Shown in pieces: positions 39,291 to 54,400 of a DNA stretch of 64,000 bases. A program made the translations under genes and the position numbers. Within the stretch, counting starts at the first letter, position 1. Every line of letters starts with the position of its first letter. This DNA comes from Isoetes taiwanensis (lineage: Eukaryota; Streptophyta; Lycopodiopsida; Isoetales; Isoetaceae): the NCBI GenBank assembly GCA_021234155.1, contig JAJEKV010000011.1:2673294-2737293 (forward strand), written 5' to 3'. The notes beneath the pieces are model-generated. The model saw only the letters and a list, made by a program, of their open reading frames with translations. It was not told where the DNA came from and ran no database searches.

Positions 39291-39432
39291 TCGTTGTTCT
39301 TATTCTTCTAACTCTTTGTTGCTTTCTATTTCGATTTGGACCCGTCAGGATCTTGTTACACACGTCCTTCTTTTGGTAAGTTGATCGCACTTGCATTTTA
39401 TTTTTATAATTTTAAGTAGGTTAAAAAAAATT

Positions 39433-39720
39433 GATGGAGTGGCTTGTTCAAGGGCGCGAATTCGGCTCCACCTAGAGTGGGGAGGACCATGTACCGGGTT
39501 TGAAGTCCACTTCACTCACGATCATATATTTTTCCTAGGTTAAGGAGTGGCTTGTTCAAGGCGCGGTAGGCTCCACCTAGAGTGGAGAGGGCCACGTGCC
39601 GGGTTCAAGTCTGACCACTTGTTATTTTTAGGTTTAAAATAAAATTGTAGTGGCTTGTTCAAGGGCGCGGTAGGCTCCACTCGAAAGTGGAGGCGACCCA
39701 GTGTTCGGGTCCAAGTCGAC
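39433..39720. repeat. Three tandem ~100-bp units with a tRNA-like core
   Basis: Each unit reads AGTGGCTTGTTCAAGG, GCGCG, GGCTCCACCT(A/-)GAGTGG and then a B-box-like GGGTTCAAGTC or variant. Copies start near 39438, 39545 and 39649. In the middle copy the ends AGTGG and CCACT could pair like an acceptor stem, but T- and anticodon stems do not form, so no tRNA gene is claimed. Confidence 0.7.
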
Positions 39721-39969
39721 TTTTCTTGTAATTCTTAGGTAGAGGTGGCCAAATCTAGCTTATAATCCTAAAGCCTATGTTAGCCAACTCTAGCTTTTAA
39801 TCGGAAACTAATCAGATTTGGAAGGGGCTCATTTCGATGATGGGGGGGCTGCTTGAAAAGAAGGTACATGACCTAGTCATAGTCTTATTTTTATTCTTTT
39901 GTTTTGTGTTAATCTATCGATTTATAGAAAAGGCAAAGTGATTGCAAAATTGAAGTCGAATGCCAAAAA

Positions 39970-40305
39970 TTGGGAGGCGATTGGTCAAAGGTCCCTAAAC
40001 CACTTAATCTGTCCATAAGGAAGATATCAAGGTATTTGTTATTTGTTGCCATTCGTTCAATTCGAAATAAGACATTTAACTTGTCATGTTGTATTCCTTG
40101 CAATCAGATCACTTTCGAACGTGCAAAGGATTCCAAGAAAAAACATCTGCCTCACGGTCTGCCAAGGCAACTTCAAACAAGCGAATTAGTCTCACTTGGG
40201 TTCCGGGTAGTAAAAAGGCTTTTACATAGATTAAGTAAGTGCTATAAACTCTTAGTTCACGTTAACTTTCAATGTCATTGTCTAATATTGGTCGTATTGT
40301 TATAG
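39970..40305 (+). CDS. Unrecognised 111-residue open frame inside the CACTA element (doubtful)
   Basis: The frame runs from ATG at 39970 to TAG. The product is basic and cysteine-containing (FNLSCCIPCNQITF), with a hydrophobic end (HCLILVVLL). It shows no transposase DDE signature or zinc-finger pattern that I can defend. It may be a remnant of the element's own or captured coding sequence, or chance. Confidence 0.2.
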   Translation: MGGDWSKVPKPLNLSIRKISRYLLFVAIRSIRNKTFNLSCCIPCNQITFERAKDSKKKHLPHGLPRQLQTSELVSLGFRVVKRLLHRLSKCYKLLVHVNFQCHCLILVVLL

Positions 40306-40439
40306 AATTGGCTATACGGGTTTTCCCCTAACAGGGAACACGTAAAGATAGCCACTACTCGCCTCTTGCCTCTTATATATGATATTGTAATTAACTATTA
40401 AAATTCTTTCCATTTTTTTTTTTTAATTTTTTTTTTCGT

Positions 40440-40610
40440 ACACCACGTCGCCGCCGCGGCGTCCACGTCGCATGCGACGTCGAAGTCATAATCGAGTCAC
40501 GTCGCACGGCGCTTAGCGGCGTCTGCCGAGGCGTCGATCGCGGCGATGTCTGCGGCGTCTATGCGACGCCGTCAGACGTCGCATAGACGTCGCTATAGAC
40601 ATCGCTAAAT
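40440..40610. repeat. Right subterminal repeat region of the CACTA element
   Basis: Dense GACGTCGC/GCGACGTC and GGCGTC motifs, including ACGTCGCATGCGACGTCG near 40465, mirror the left end. It runs directly into the terminal inverted repeat ending TGTTGTG at 40628. Confidence 0.85.
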
Positions 40611-40743
40611 GGCCTTTCTCCTGTTGTGTATTACATGATTAAATTCTTTCAATTGTCACTTCAAGGGCTTGCGAGAAGCTTTCTCCTATTGATTCAAGAG
40701 CTAGATGACATTATCACTTCACCAGCTTGTGTATGGGTCATTC

Positions 40744-41145
40744 GATGACCTACAAGGCTTTTGCATCTGTCTATAACTCTTAAAATAGACAATCATGGTC
40801 AACATAATGCACACATTGAGAAGAAACCTCATCGAATCCACACAATATTAGCCCATACAGCTGACCATCTCCAGTTCAAACCTAAATCAAGTACATTAAA
40901 TGTGAGGTCATTCAGTTAACCTTTCTATTTGCGATGACAACAATTAGCATAGCTTGATGCCAGGAATAACTATATTCTCAAGTACTAATGTGCTTGAGTC
41001 TCATTCCATTTAGTCTCAACTTAGATTTATGGAGGCAAGCCTTCACCTTGTGCATTGACAAGCTATAAGGCTTTTCCATCTGTCTATAACTCTTAAAATA
41101 GACATTATAATTGACATAACATATTCATTGGAAAGAAATCTCATC
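40744..41145. repeat. Diverged direct repeat pair (~90 bp, 310 bp apart)
   Basis: AAGGCTTTT(G/C)CATCTGTC then TATAACTCTTAAAATAGACA, CAACATAA- and GAAA(C/T)CTCATC-like blocks occur in the same order at 40759-40835 and 41070-41145. Confidence 0.75.
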
Positions 41146-42473
41146 TTTATAGAGTCTTTTAGAATAAAGAGGGATCTTACGGTAATTGAGGGGAATACGT
41201 AGAATTCTATTGTATCTAAGAGTGTGTTTTGTAGGAATAACTTGACACACTCTTTTATATTACGAACATAATCTTAGAGAATCTTAAGGAATCTCGAACT
41301 AGCCTTTGTAAATTTCTCATACATATATTTTTGATAAAAAATGACTAGTCAAATCCTTGAAAAACCTATGTACGTACATTCGATATCGTACACATACAAA
41401 TATCATCCACATACAAAGCATTTAGATTTGAAGTTATGTTTTGGTCGAGAACAAGTGTAGTTGTCTATTTTTGATCTGCAATACTGTGAGACGACTAAAC
41501 AACTTGCAGATGGGATGACCGAACCACTCATTTGGGCTCCATTCAGGAAGATGGAGTTGTTGAGTATTAAAATCACTTCAACATTGATTTCAATATGTTT
41601 TTCCTAATTAGGATTTTGTTTCACCAAGGTGTTAGAGTTAGAAACATTACTCTAACCTAATAACTCTGTGCCCATATGATGCCACGTCAGCATATGGCCA
41701 CATCACCAATAAATGACTATAAAAGTCATTACATATACGAATTGTTTACATTGTATTGCTCCTACTAAATACAAATCTGTTTTGGCGCTTCTCCTTTTTG
41801 CAAACTTCCCTACACGTTCAATTTACTTGAGATAAATGTAGAAAACCAATTCAATTTTCCCAGCACAAAAGTTTTTATTGGATTTTCAATGGATTTCATG
41901 GAAGTTCAAACGTTCTTGTTAGACTATTGTGCTCAATAACATGGGAGCATTAAGATGTATTCAACAGCATACATGGCCATTGTATGTAGTTGGCTCTTAT
42001 AATTTATATCATGTTTAAAGTGCTGGAAGATTATCATGTTATCTCTAGATGTCGATAATTAAAAAAGTTAAAAATATGAAGTGTTCATGTTTTTTTCTTT
42101 TCTTTTCTACTACGAACTTTGAAACTTTTGCATGTCAATGCTTTCATGTTTTGCTAACTACACTACCAGCAATACCATGATTTTAGTTATTTTGCAATGG
42201 GTCATTTCTAAAAGTATTTCTAAACGTGCTAGAAATGCAAACAAGTGAAGCTGATCATGTTAGGAAAGTATGGGAAGCAATATTCAAGAGATAATTTCTC
42301 CCCGTGAAGTAATGGGAAAATAGCAAACCTTTTCCTGGCAAAGCGTGGCACCTATGTGTTTACATGTAACATAACTAGAAGAACTAACAAAATCAACGAA
42401 TAAAATTACAGACGCCATTCTAGACATCTCCGGTAGTAATGTCCTCTGTTTTGTGTGATACAAGAGTCTCAAA

Positions 42474-45400
42474 TCATTTCTGTATGGTGGCAACAACCTC
42501 TGACATTGTAGGGCGTTTGTTTGGAGAAGAATACGTGCACAGGATGGCCGCTTCAATGATTGTCTTAGCCTCTTCTTCAGAATATTGATCCCTGAGATTT
42601 GGATCAATCACTTGAAGAAGAGCCTTTTCCTTCTTTAATTGCAGGACCTATAAATTTTCATTAGGGTCTACCCATGCCACTGAAATGTTCTCATCAAGAT
42701 AGTACACTCACCCATTCCAAGAGATAAGCCTTCTCAAGCTGTAGGGAAAGATCAACATTGCTTCTGCCACTAATTATCTCCAATGCAAGCACTCCAAAGG
42801 CATAGACATCTACCTTTTCTGTGAGTTGACCCCGCATCACATATTCTGGAGATAAATAGCCACTTGAACCAAGAACCATATGCCGCTTTTAGGAATGTGC
42901 AAAGCAATCAAGAAGAGAAATCTAATTTTTAAGCGAGCTTACATTGTTCCAGCGACTCTAGTGCTGATGTGACTTTGTTGATCTGCAAAAAGTTTTGCTA
43001 ATCCAAAGTCCGCAATCTTTGGATGCAGCTTCTTGTCCAAAAGAATATTGCTAGCTTTAATATCCCGATGAATTATTCTCGGAAGTGATTTTTCATGAAG
43101 GTAAGCAATGCCTTTTGCAATTTCCACACAAATATTGAACCTTGTTGGCCAATCTATAACCAACCTACTATCAGGTGGACCTGTAAAATGATGGAATGTT
43201 AAGTTGGAATTACTTGAGAATAGCGGGAAGGAACAAATACCAAGCAATGCATTTGAAGGTCATTTATTTTCTAGAAACTCCAAAACTAGAATCCCGTGAT
43301 CTCCTTCAAAGCAAACATCCAAGCAATTTCACCAAGTTACGATGTTCTACGATGAGATCACAGATACTTCATTAATAAACTCTTGTTTATCGAGTTTGAT
43401 GACGGTTTTTGACGTGACTCACGAGGGCACCATCCGGTAGAACTCCCCGACACGCCAAAGGCAAATGCTCTAAGGCACAACTTCTACGGAATTGGAGTTT
43501 TTAGTGACATACGAATACCTTATAAGCGGCTCCAAATCCACCTTCACCAAGCTTGTTCGTTGATGAAACCCCTTAGTAGCGGCTTTTAGTTCATTGTATG
43601 TAAATATGTTTGGCTTATTTTCAATACTCTTGAGGCCTGTAGTTAGAAGAAAATATTTTAACATCATGGCATGACTTCATTTCTTACATTTGATATGTGG
43701 GATCTTACCTTCATTATTCTACCTTTTGGCGGTGACAAGCTATCTTCGCCTTCTCCAGTGAAGAAGAAGGTAATTAAGCAAACAAGAACAACTGCTACTA
43801 TAACAGCTACACTTATACCAATTATTCTTCCTCGGGATGTAGTTGAGTCATGAAACTCTGCAAAAATAAGAAGACTTCATATTAGAAAACATTAAATGCT
43901 TCTCTCTCTAGCATTATAAAGATCGAACATAGAGAAAGAGACGGATGATAAAATGGGTGATCTTAATGTAATTTATCCAAAGGGAAAATGGCCCAAATTA
44001 TATTCTACGTTTAGATTTTCACTTGGATTATTTCATAAACTTCGGCTTTAATTTTATTTTTACACGAGATCACGAAGCTAGACCAATGATTGCCATATAT
44101 GGCCGGTCTCTAAGTAGTAAGGATTCCAATTGTTTGGGACTGCTTGGACAAAACTGCGGGATACGGAAGATCTTGGCGTCTGTAGCGGTGCAATGGGTAT
44201 AATCATGATGTCATTTGCGGGTCTAGCCCGGATAACTATTTAATTAATAAGCGGGCAATATGCTTAGCCACCCTTTACATTATGAATATTTCTCATCTAT
44301 CGGGGATATGACAAAGAAAGTTCACTAGGAAATTCACTTGCTACCAAATGGATTCAAACTACCAAAGGATATCATGCATGGGTGTGACAACTATAGCTGA
44401 GATGAGAGGTCCAAATGTCTTTGATTTGGGAATGCAAAGATGTGCCCTGTTCGACCATTTAAGATGAACCTCTAGTACTCCCTGTGTCACTTGAGCGGTC
44501 TTTTTTCACCACCAAAGCCTTAAAAGACCCATTTGCCCCATCCATAATGTCAAAAATTTTCATAGGTCTTTTCTCCCTACAAAAAGTAAACATAAAGGGA
44601 TCAACCAAACAACTTACTAGATGCTTGGGTTTGAGAATGTAAAAAGAGATGCAAAACGGAGAAATAGGTGACCATAAAAGCCATTAGGATTATATAAGTA
44701 CATATAATATATAGTACAGCTCAGCTTTGTGCTTACATGTGATTCTAACACCCCTAAGCCAAAATGGCACGAAAAGGAAAATCAGCTCGATTTTTTTTTC
44801 CCTTGGGTCTTTGGTACTAGGATATAATCCTAATAGCTTTTATGGAGAAAAATAAAGTTGGCGGATTCAAAGCATAGCTATAACCTTGTACTCGGCCTCG
44901 GGGCTTGGAAGGAAGCGGAAAGTTGACTTAAGCCTTTACCGATTTCTTTGGACCTTTGATTATCTCAATGACGTACAAGCCTTGCAATATCAACACTTGA
45001 TATGAGAAGTGAAATGGAATGAAGCCATGTAGTTATCACCTTATATTCATCTTGACTTTGAAAGGGAGACTAAGTGACATTTACTAAACCAACCTCCAAG
45101 GCCAAAGATATAACCGTGTTAATGCATTGGGTATCAAATAGCACTTCAAAATTGGCATTGTCAAATCTATGCAATAGAGTCAATGCATCTGTTTGTTGCA
45201 AAGGTTCTACAAGAGAGTACACTTCAAGTTAAGAAGCCGTTTTCATGGTTTCCCATTGGGACTGCATTAGAAAGATCCTTAACATGCCCTTTGCCGGAAA
45301 CCTCAAGTTAGCGAGATAGACTAGGCCACATTCAAGAGACTAATTCAAAGTGGCATCCGCTTGTCAACGGTGAGATAACGCCGGACCCTAGCTCTATAGT

Positions 45401-48400
45401 TTGTCTCACAACTTCGCAATTTGCCATATTAAACTTTTTAAGCTGGTCCTCACCTCCCCTGCCTCAATCCTTGCTAGACTAATATCCCAAGACATAAGGT
45501 GTTAAATTGGTTGGCTCCACGGTTTCCTTAAGCATCAACCGAGCACGATAGCGAGAAAATCTTGGCTTTGTAGAGCTTGTTTGAGACCTCCTTTCCGGCT
45601 TACACACTAAACACTCTCACCCCTTAGAGAAAGTCCTCACAGTTCTTGTATATACATCTCATCATATAAATTAAAACCATGTGAAAGACAAAATAATCCT
45701 TATCGGTCATATGGTTATTGCACGTTAAATCTCTTTGCTTTTACGATTGAACCATACGGTTTGTAAACTAATCTAAGCGGACTTTTCAATAGCTTTTTGC
45801 ATAATTTTTGCAATAGACATTAAATGACAAGGAGACTCCTTTTCCTTTCCTTGACTTCTTAAACCCGACCTTTAGTTTCTGAGCTTGAAGCTTGATCCAA
45901 CTTGAAGGTTTTGTGCCTTTGTATGACGATATTAGATCTTAACTTCCACTTCCATTTGCTTTTTAATGAAACGGACTTGGTTTCCCCTTGGATCACGAGT
46001 CTTGTATGCGACTTATTTTGACCAAGCCTCATGGTGACTTTCGGTTTCAATCCTTCAAAACTCTTGGCCTTATCAATTTCGAGAAAATGGAAAAAACAAC
46101 ACCCGATCCTTATCAAAGAGCTTGCTTTCATTTGGTTAGTATCTCTTGTAACTAGAATGTACAATCGAACCTAAGATCCATGTTTAGCATATTTGATGAA
46201 TTTGGTAGGATCAAACACTGTTTGCCTTCTCCATCCGACAAGATCCACATCGGTGATATAATATTATGAATTCCAAAATTAATATGAAGTCTTGCTCTAC
46301 CCGAGAACTGCTTGTTCTTTGTCAAGCTTGACTACAACATATAAGAAAAAGCAAAACCTTTGGCGGTTTGTAGTAGCATTAGAGCAAAACGTGTGCCATG
46401 CATTATGCAAGGCTAGGATTATATTTGATCCGGGATAAATTGTCTTTATAAAAATCATTCTTTGCAGATTTCACCTTTTCCTATCGATGCCCCATGGCCT
46501 ATTCACAAATCATAATCGTCGTTATAAAGAACTAGTCATCTAAATTAACAAAAGATACACGAATATAAATATCAAAAGGCGTTTCCGGTGCTTTGCCATT
46601 CGATTGATTTGCACTTATTTGTATTTACGCAAAATGCAACTCCAAAGTATAGTTACCATTCACCATGTCGGACCGAAAAGTACCTCAATGAGTGGGAGAG
46701 CTCCGATGCGATTTGATAAATTGATGCCTCAACGGTGAGACCCTTCCAAAACCTTAGAAACATTAATCTGCCGGATGTCTTGGGAATATAATCATATCCG
46801 TCGTCTTCAACGTCACCAATAGTCTTGATCGCTTGACTTTTGTTTGAATGTATTGTAACATTAGCATACCCCAAAGGTGGCGAAAGTCATCATCGTATGA
46901 AGCGATTAGATTGCCACCGCAGTTGATACTGAATCTAGTATCTGCAAGCATTTCACATCATAAAATATGTGTTTCATCTCCTCTATATTCATCAAGTGCT
47001 TACTTTTGCCAATTCTAGTTCTGGTGCAAGGAGACTTCGTATCGAGACAATTGAATGATGTTGCAGCAAGGCTTATTAAGAGAAAGAAGATATATATGAT
47101 TTAGCAGTCAATAACATGAGCAAGTCGCATCGAATTAGTACTTGCCTGTTCGATGACGTGTTGAACAAGTTCCAGATTAAGTTCCTGTTACCATCAACCA
47201 AAATTTAGTCCAGCTATATTCTTCATTCAAACTAAACCAAAGACAAAGTTAAGGATTTGCATACGCATTCAAGCTAGATCTGTTAACCCAGGTAGGAACT
47301 GATCCAGATAGTTGGTTGTATGAAAGGTCTCTGTAGGCATATCAGTAAGGAGACCAGTAAACCATGTAAATCCTGTTACTCGTAAATATATACTTACATA
47401 TATTGGAGGCTTTTAAGATTGCTAAACTCTGTCGGAAGTTCCCCAGTCAAATTATTACTTCCCAAAAACCTGAATCACATGGTTAGAAATCTAGCATTTT
47501 AGTGCAAAAATGGACAGCTCAGATAGTGAACTGCATTACAAGTCAAATAGCAAAGGTACATGCATCAACCCTATATCTTATTAGCACATACTTGCTGTCT
47601 CTAAAGCATCTATCTCTGACATCTATTCTAAGTCCCAACAGCTAGGAGGCAAGGTAATTAGATAGCAGCCAGTTCTGGAATTTCTCATCAAAACGATTGT
47701 CAAAAAGTCAAAGAAAGCAAAAACAAAGGCTTGCAAGGACTCGCAAGTTGGACAGGTAATTCATGGAATCAAGCATCATTTCCCATGCATCATGAAGCTC
47801 TTTAAGAAGCTACTTCCAAAGTTTGGCCTTCCTTCATTCCAGTATATATCAAGCAGAAAAATGATTATTTTTTTTTACGTCTACGAGAGACTGCTAAGGT
47901 CTATGAGGACAAATAGGTACATCATTCCTAGTTTTAACAGGAGCTATTAAGTCAAATACAAAGGGGAAGAAACAACACGTGAGTTTTGCCAACTGGGAAC
48001 ATCATCAACGTGGTATAGGCACTAAACCTAGAGGGTCTACTATATGATTTAATGTTTTATTTGTCGAGAGGAGGAGTTCTTCCTCTAGAAAGATTTGCCT
48101 TGGATCTGCCTTGCCAGTAAGATGATTGAGTTCATAGACATAAAAGCTTGACATTTCCATTTTGCTGCCATGTTCCCATGTATTTCATAATACTGGGCAA
48201 GTAAAGAAAACAATTCTTGACTTCTACTGCTCCTATGCCGTATCATGCCACAATAGCATCCATGGATTCTACTAGAAATAATATCTCAGTGGGAACCTTC
48301 CAATCATTTCGTAATACTGTGCAAGAAAAGAAAAAATGTTATTAATATTCTTCTACTGCTCCTATACTCTGCTGATGTGAAGAGATCATGAGTTAGGTGA

Positions 48401-51400
48401 ATAATAGTCATTATGAATGACGAATAGAGTTGAAAAATTTCCTAGCTCATCAATATAGGGTCCGAATGAGGTTGGCCCTGGTCATCACGTCACAGATAGT
48501 TTAAGCCCAAGAATATTTTTGGCATGACATAAATAAGTCCATTTGGCTTTAAGCTTTGAAAAACCTAACTTCTTGTGACCATATTGAACAGTTTAGGGAA
48601 ATCCATAAAGCTTTCTCCTCTTGGCCTCCTTGGTAATATTATTAACGTGAAGATATAAGAGTTGTTTTGGGATCTTGTGTGACCCTTGGCTCTAAGAGCA
48701 GAGTCTTCAGCAAACTGGCCGATGGTCAGTTTGTTATGAATATGGTAGCTCGGGGGAGTGGTCTTGGACGTTAGTCTTGGTGGACTAGCATGGGTGCGTA
48801 AGAACGGCAAATTATGGGCAAAACAAGGCAAATAAATGGCAATGAAACCTTATAATGGTTATGGTTATAAATAATATTTTGGAGGCAAGATATTATTTAA
48901 TGGTTAAAGTTCTAGAGTTTAAATATAGTTGAGCCAAGACAGTATCCTTACGTTTAAAGTTCAAACATAAATATAAAAAGACCTAAAGCCAAAATTGGTT
49001 TGAAAGGAAAAGGTAGAGTGTAACTATAAAAGAAACAATGGGGATGAATAGTTATTATTAGACGACCACTTTTTATATAAACTACTTTAGCTTTAACTCT
49101 AATTAGAATATCTCCTTACCATGTGAGCATATTCATGTTTTGTTAGACCGCCCTTGTTTGTTACTTTGCTATTGCCAACAAGCATTGCCATAATTCTGCC
49201 ACTTCTTAGCATCGAGTGACCCGATTGGGCAGTGAACTACCAAAGACTGGTTATTGCATCTGCATCTAGCTCTAGTTTTGGTGAACTAAGAGCTTGACCA
49301 ATCTGAGTTATTGGTGTAACTCGTAGTCTATGTTTATTGGATCTGAGCGTATTTGTCTTCTTTTTTCATACTTAGATCATTTTGTCATTGCTAACGGTTT
49401 ATTCTGTGGATTATGTAGCAAATCTGGACGGTTTACAGGTTATGAGATTATGATTTGTTTGAAGAAGTCTCGTATTCTGTTTAGAAGAGATAAAAGGTAT
49501 GGTTCATTTTTGTGAACCATAACAATTGGTATCAGAGCCAGGCTATTCCTAAAGTTTGCAAAGACTTCTGGTTGGTGTGGGAGATTGCAAACAGGAATAG
49601 AGAACCTTATTCTGGCTATTCTTGATGTTTGTAAGTCATCTAGTTGGTGCTAGTGATTGCAAACTGGAATAGAATTCCTCCTCCTGAGAATCTAAATGAT
49701 CTTCTTTCTATGAATCTAAAATTTTAACTTCTTGGATCATTCTTTCCAATCCGATTCTATCCAGAGTAAACAACCTTTGGATATTAGTATGACAAAATTG
49801 TTTGTTGCAGGAAACATATAGGTGCAGGTGATTGGTGACCTGGAATAAGCAGAGGGAACTGAGCCTAATCTTCCGTATCAATCCATTTCATTTGCCAAAA
49901 TGGATCTCCTTCCAATAAAGCCTAACCAGAACTGACAATCCATCTCCTTGGCCAGGATGGATCCCTGTTGAAACTTTCCTGCATCTACGGAGGGCGTATT
50001 CATGGTGGACGGATGAATCTTTATCTGAACTCTCTATCCTTGACAAATCTTGAACTATTCCAAATTAAACGAATTCTAAATAATGTAAAATGTGGCCCAT
50101 TAGTAAGATGTCTTAATAATAATCTGTCTGTATGAAATTGTAGTTTAAAAGTTGAGGTGACTTCAAAATCTGTTAAACGATTTTAAAGGATTCGTGCCTT
50201 TAGAGAAGTTGTAAATCTATTTTATGATTGTATTGCTTCCTTCTAATGAATGATCGTGCCATTAATAATTGCACAATGGTTGGTGCCATAAGTGTTGATG
50301 TTAATGGATGACATTGAAATTCTAGATTGGTGTCTAGAGTTTTGAGCAGTAGTTGGTGCAACTGGTTGGAGTCGGTGCTTCAACAGAAACCTTGATCTTT
50401 TCTTAACCTTGCCTTTATCTTAAAATTTAATTTTATCTAGTAGATCTTAAGCTTTGCTAATATATCTCAAAAGAATAATCAAATCTCCCCTGAATCTTTA
50501 TCTTAATCTTTAGCCACAACAGTTGTGATTGTCATAAATAGTTGGTGCTATTTGTGAGATCATGACACTAGCCTTTGGTCCTTAAAATGGATTGAGTTGG
50601 TGCTCATGTACAAATTGAGTTGGTGCTTAATTTGTGGTTTACAATTGAGGTCAGTTGCTTCCATAAAAGGAAGAATTGTTATGAATATGGTAGCTCGGGG
50701 GAGTGGTCTTGGACGTTAGTCTTGGTGGACTAGCATGGGTGTGTAAGAATGGCAAATTATGGAAAAAACAAGGCAAATAAATGGCAATGAAACCTTATAA
50801 TGGTTATGGTTAAATAATATCTTGGAGGCAAGATATTATTTAATGGTTAAAGTTCTAGAGTTTAAATATAGTTGAGCCAAGATAGTTTACGTTTAAAGTT
50901 CAAACATAAATATAAAAAGACCTAAAGCCAAAATTGGTTTGAAAGGAAAAGGTAGAGTGTAACTATAAAAGAAACAATGGGGATGAATAGTTATTATTAG
51001 ACGACCACTTTTTGTACAAACTACTTTAGCTTTAACTCTAATTAGAATATCTCCTTACCATGTGAGCATATTTATGTTTTGTTAGACTGCCCTTGCTTGT
51101 TACTTTGCTATTGCCAACAAGCCTTGCCATAATTCTGCCATTTCTTAGCACCGAGTGAACCGGTTGGGCGGTGAAGTACCAAAGACTGGTTATTGCATCT
51201 GCACCTAGCTCTAGTTTTGGTGAACTAAGAGCTTGACCAATCTGAGTTATTGGTGTAACTCGTAGTCTATGTTTATTGGATCTGAGCGTATTTGTCTTCT
51301 TTTTTCATACTTAGATCATTTTGTCATTGCTAACGGTTTATTCTGTGGATTATGTAGCAAATCTGGACGGTTTACAGGTTATGAGATTATGATTTATTTG

Positions 51401-54400
51401 AAGAAGTCTCGTATTCTGTTTAGAAGAGATAAAAGGTAGGGTTCATTGTTGTGAACCATAACAATTGGTATCAGAGCCAGGCTAATCCTAAGGTTTGCAA
51501 AGACTTCTGGTTGGTGCTGGAGATTGCAAACAGGAATAGAGAACCTTATTCTGGCTATTCTTGATGTTTGTAAGTCATCTAGTTGGTGCTAGTGATTGCA
51601 AACTGGAATAGAATTCCTCCTCCTGAGAATCTAAATGATCTTCTTTCTATGAATCTAAAATTTTAACTTCTTGGATCATTCTTTCCAATCCGATTCTATC
51701 CAGAGTAATCAACCTTTGGATATCAGTATGACAAAATTGTTTGTTGCAGGAAACATATAGGTGCAGGTGATTGGTGACGTGGAATAAGCAGAGGGAACTG
51801 AGCCTAATCTTCCTTATCAATCCATTTCATTTGCCAAAATGGATCTCCTTCCAATCAAGCCTAACCAGAACTGACAATCCATCTCCTTGGCCAGGTGGAG
51901 GGCGTATCTATGGTGGACGGATCAATCTTTATCTGAACTCTCTATCCTTGACAAATCTTGAACTATTCCAAATTAAACGAATTCTAAATAATGTAAAATG
52001 CGGCCCATTAGTAAGATGTCTTAATAATAAATATCTGTCTGTAAAAAATTGTAGTTTAAAAGTAGAGGTGACTTCAAAATCTGTTAAACGATTTTAAAGG
52101 ATTTGTGCCTTTAGAGAAGTTGTAAATCTATTTTATGATTGTATTGCTTCCTTCTAATGAATGATCGTGCCATTAATAATTGCACAATGGTTGGTGCCAT
52201 AAGTGTTGATGTTAATGGATGACATTGAAATTCTAGATTGGTGTCTAGAGTTTTGAGCAGTAGTTGGTGCTACTGGTTGGAGTCGGTGCTTCAACAGAAA
52301 CCTTGATCTTTTCTTAACCTTGCCTTTATCTTAAAATTTAATTTTATCTAGTAGATCTTAAGCTTTGCTAATATATCTCAAAAGAATAATCAAATCTCCC
52401 CTGAATCTTTATCTTAATCTTTAGCCACAATAGTTGTGATTGTCATAAATAGTTGGTGCTTTTTGTGAGATCATGATACTAGCCTTTGGTCCTTAAAATG
52501 GATTGAGTTGGTGCTCATGTACAAATTGAGTTGGTGCTTAATTTGTGGTTTACAACTGAGGTCAGTTGCTTCCAAAAAGGGAAGAATTGTTATGAATATG
52601 GTAGCTCGGGGGAGTGGTCTTGGACATTAGTCTTGGTGGACTAGCATGGGTGTGTAAGAATGGCAAATTATGGGCAAAACAAGGCAAATAAATGGCAATG
52701 AAACCTTATAATGGTTATGGTTAAATAATATCTTGGAGGCAAGATATTATTTAATGGTTAAAGTTCTAGAGTTTAAATATAGTTGAGCCAAGATAGTATC
52801 CTTACGTTTAAAGTTCAAACATAAATATAAAAAGACCTAAAGCCAAAATTGGTTTGAAAGAAAAAGGTAGAGTGTAACTATAAAAGAAACAATGGGGATG
52901 AATAGTTATTATTAGACGACCACTTTTTGTACAAACTACTTTAGCTTTAACTCTAATTAGAATATCTCCTTACAATGTGAGCATATTCATGTTTTGTTAG
53001 ACCGCCCTTGCTTGTTACTTTGCTATTGCCAACAAGCCTTGCCATAATTCTGCCACTTCTTAGCACCGAGTGACCCGGTTGGGCGGTGAACTACCAAAGA
53101 CTGGTTATTGCATCTGCATCTAGCTCTAGTTTTGGTGAACTAAGAGCTTGACCAATCTGAGTTATTGGTGTAACTCGTAGTCTATGTTTATTGGATCTGA
53201 GCGTATTTGTCTTCTTATTTCATACTTAGATCATTTTGTCATTGCTAACGGTTTATTCTGTGGATTATGTAGCATATCTGGACGGTTTACAGGTTATGAG
53301 ATTATGATTTGTTTGAAGAAGTCTCGTATTCTGTTTAGAAGACATAAAAGGTATGGTTCATTGTTGTGAACCATAACACAGTTCCAAAACAGTCCCTTGT
53401 ATCCAGTCAGCAAATACGCAGTGGTAAGTATTGGTTAAGTTTCTTTATAGATTGGCTTTATGCTTTTTGATTATTGGAAAATGGTTAGTGTGGGCAGAAA
53501 CTTTTGGAATTCTTTACTGTTGGGCACGCTCATTCGTACTGGCCAATTTTAAATTTTTAATAGCGGAACTATCGATGTTTATGACAGTGATCCTGAAATG
53601 TATTGTTGATAGATTGATAGGCTAGACATTTCCGTGACATTAAAGACGTCCTACTATGGTTGCCACAATCACTTGTGAGCTATTAGTGGCACTTCAAAGC
53701 AGCAATTATCATTAATAAAGCAGTGAATGCATTAGGTCCTATGGTCAATTCAAACTCAGTATACTTCTCTTATGGGATCATTTGTGCCCATCAGGACTGT
53801 ACTTCCATATTTCAAGGCTTATGATATAACCAGCTTATCAACGAACTTACAACAGAATTGAATGCTTTATTGAGTAACTTACAATTTTTCGGGAAGCGAT
53901 TGATCCAAATGTACTTGGTATTCCACCCCGTAAAATTGTTGAAGCTCAAGTCCCTGAAGAGATCAACACCTCAGCAAGTCATTAAGACTTACTTTTACCA
54001 CAATCTATGCTACCACAATCATCTACGTTATGTTGCATACAAGTAAGTGAGGTTTGTCAAGCCTCCAATTTGGGCAGGTATTTTGCCGGTCAAGCCACAA
54101 TTTCAGTAATGACTGTTTCAATCCATGCAAAGCATTTTCAAATTTTGTCATAATTTTTCAATAAATTAAATATTTCGAGACATACTGATTGGTTTAGTGC
54201 CTTCAAATCGCCAAACTTGATGGCAATGATAAGTTGGAAATAACACCACTTCCATCCAAGTACGCATTATATAAACTTTTCAGCTAGGTGACATGATCTG
54301 GTTTGTAATAGTTGTTTCATAAACCCAAGCAGCTTTTACACAAATTTGTTAATATTTCGTCCTTTATCCCAAAGTAGTCATGATGTGGGTGATTTGCTAT

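Larger units (their letters stand above)
28395..40628. mobile_element. CACTA-type (EnSpm) DNA transposon, non-autonomous, 12.2 kb
   Basis: The left end CACAACAAGAGAATGGGCTT and the right end read on the other strand, CACAACAGGAGAAAGGCCAT, agree over about 25 of the first 30 bases and both run into TTTAGCGA(C/T)GT. Plant CACTA elements typically start CACTACAA..GGCTTTTAGCGACG. TAT flanks both sides (28392-28394, 40629-40631), the expected 3-bp duplication. Both subterminal regions (28420-28640, 40440-40610) are packed with GACGTCGC and its inverse, the usual transposase-binding arrangement. The interior is a ~1.1-kb satellite array, a pyrimidine-rich tract and small repeats. I find no transposase domain, so mobilisation in trans is inferred. 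Confidence 0.85.
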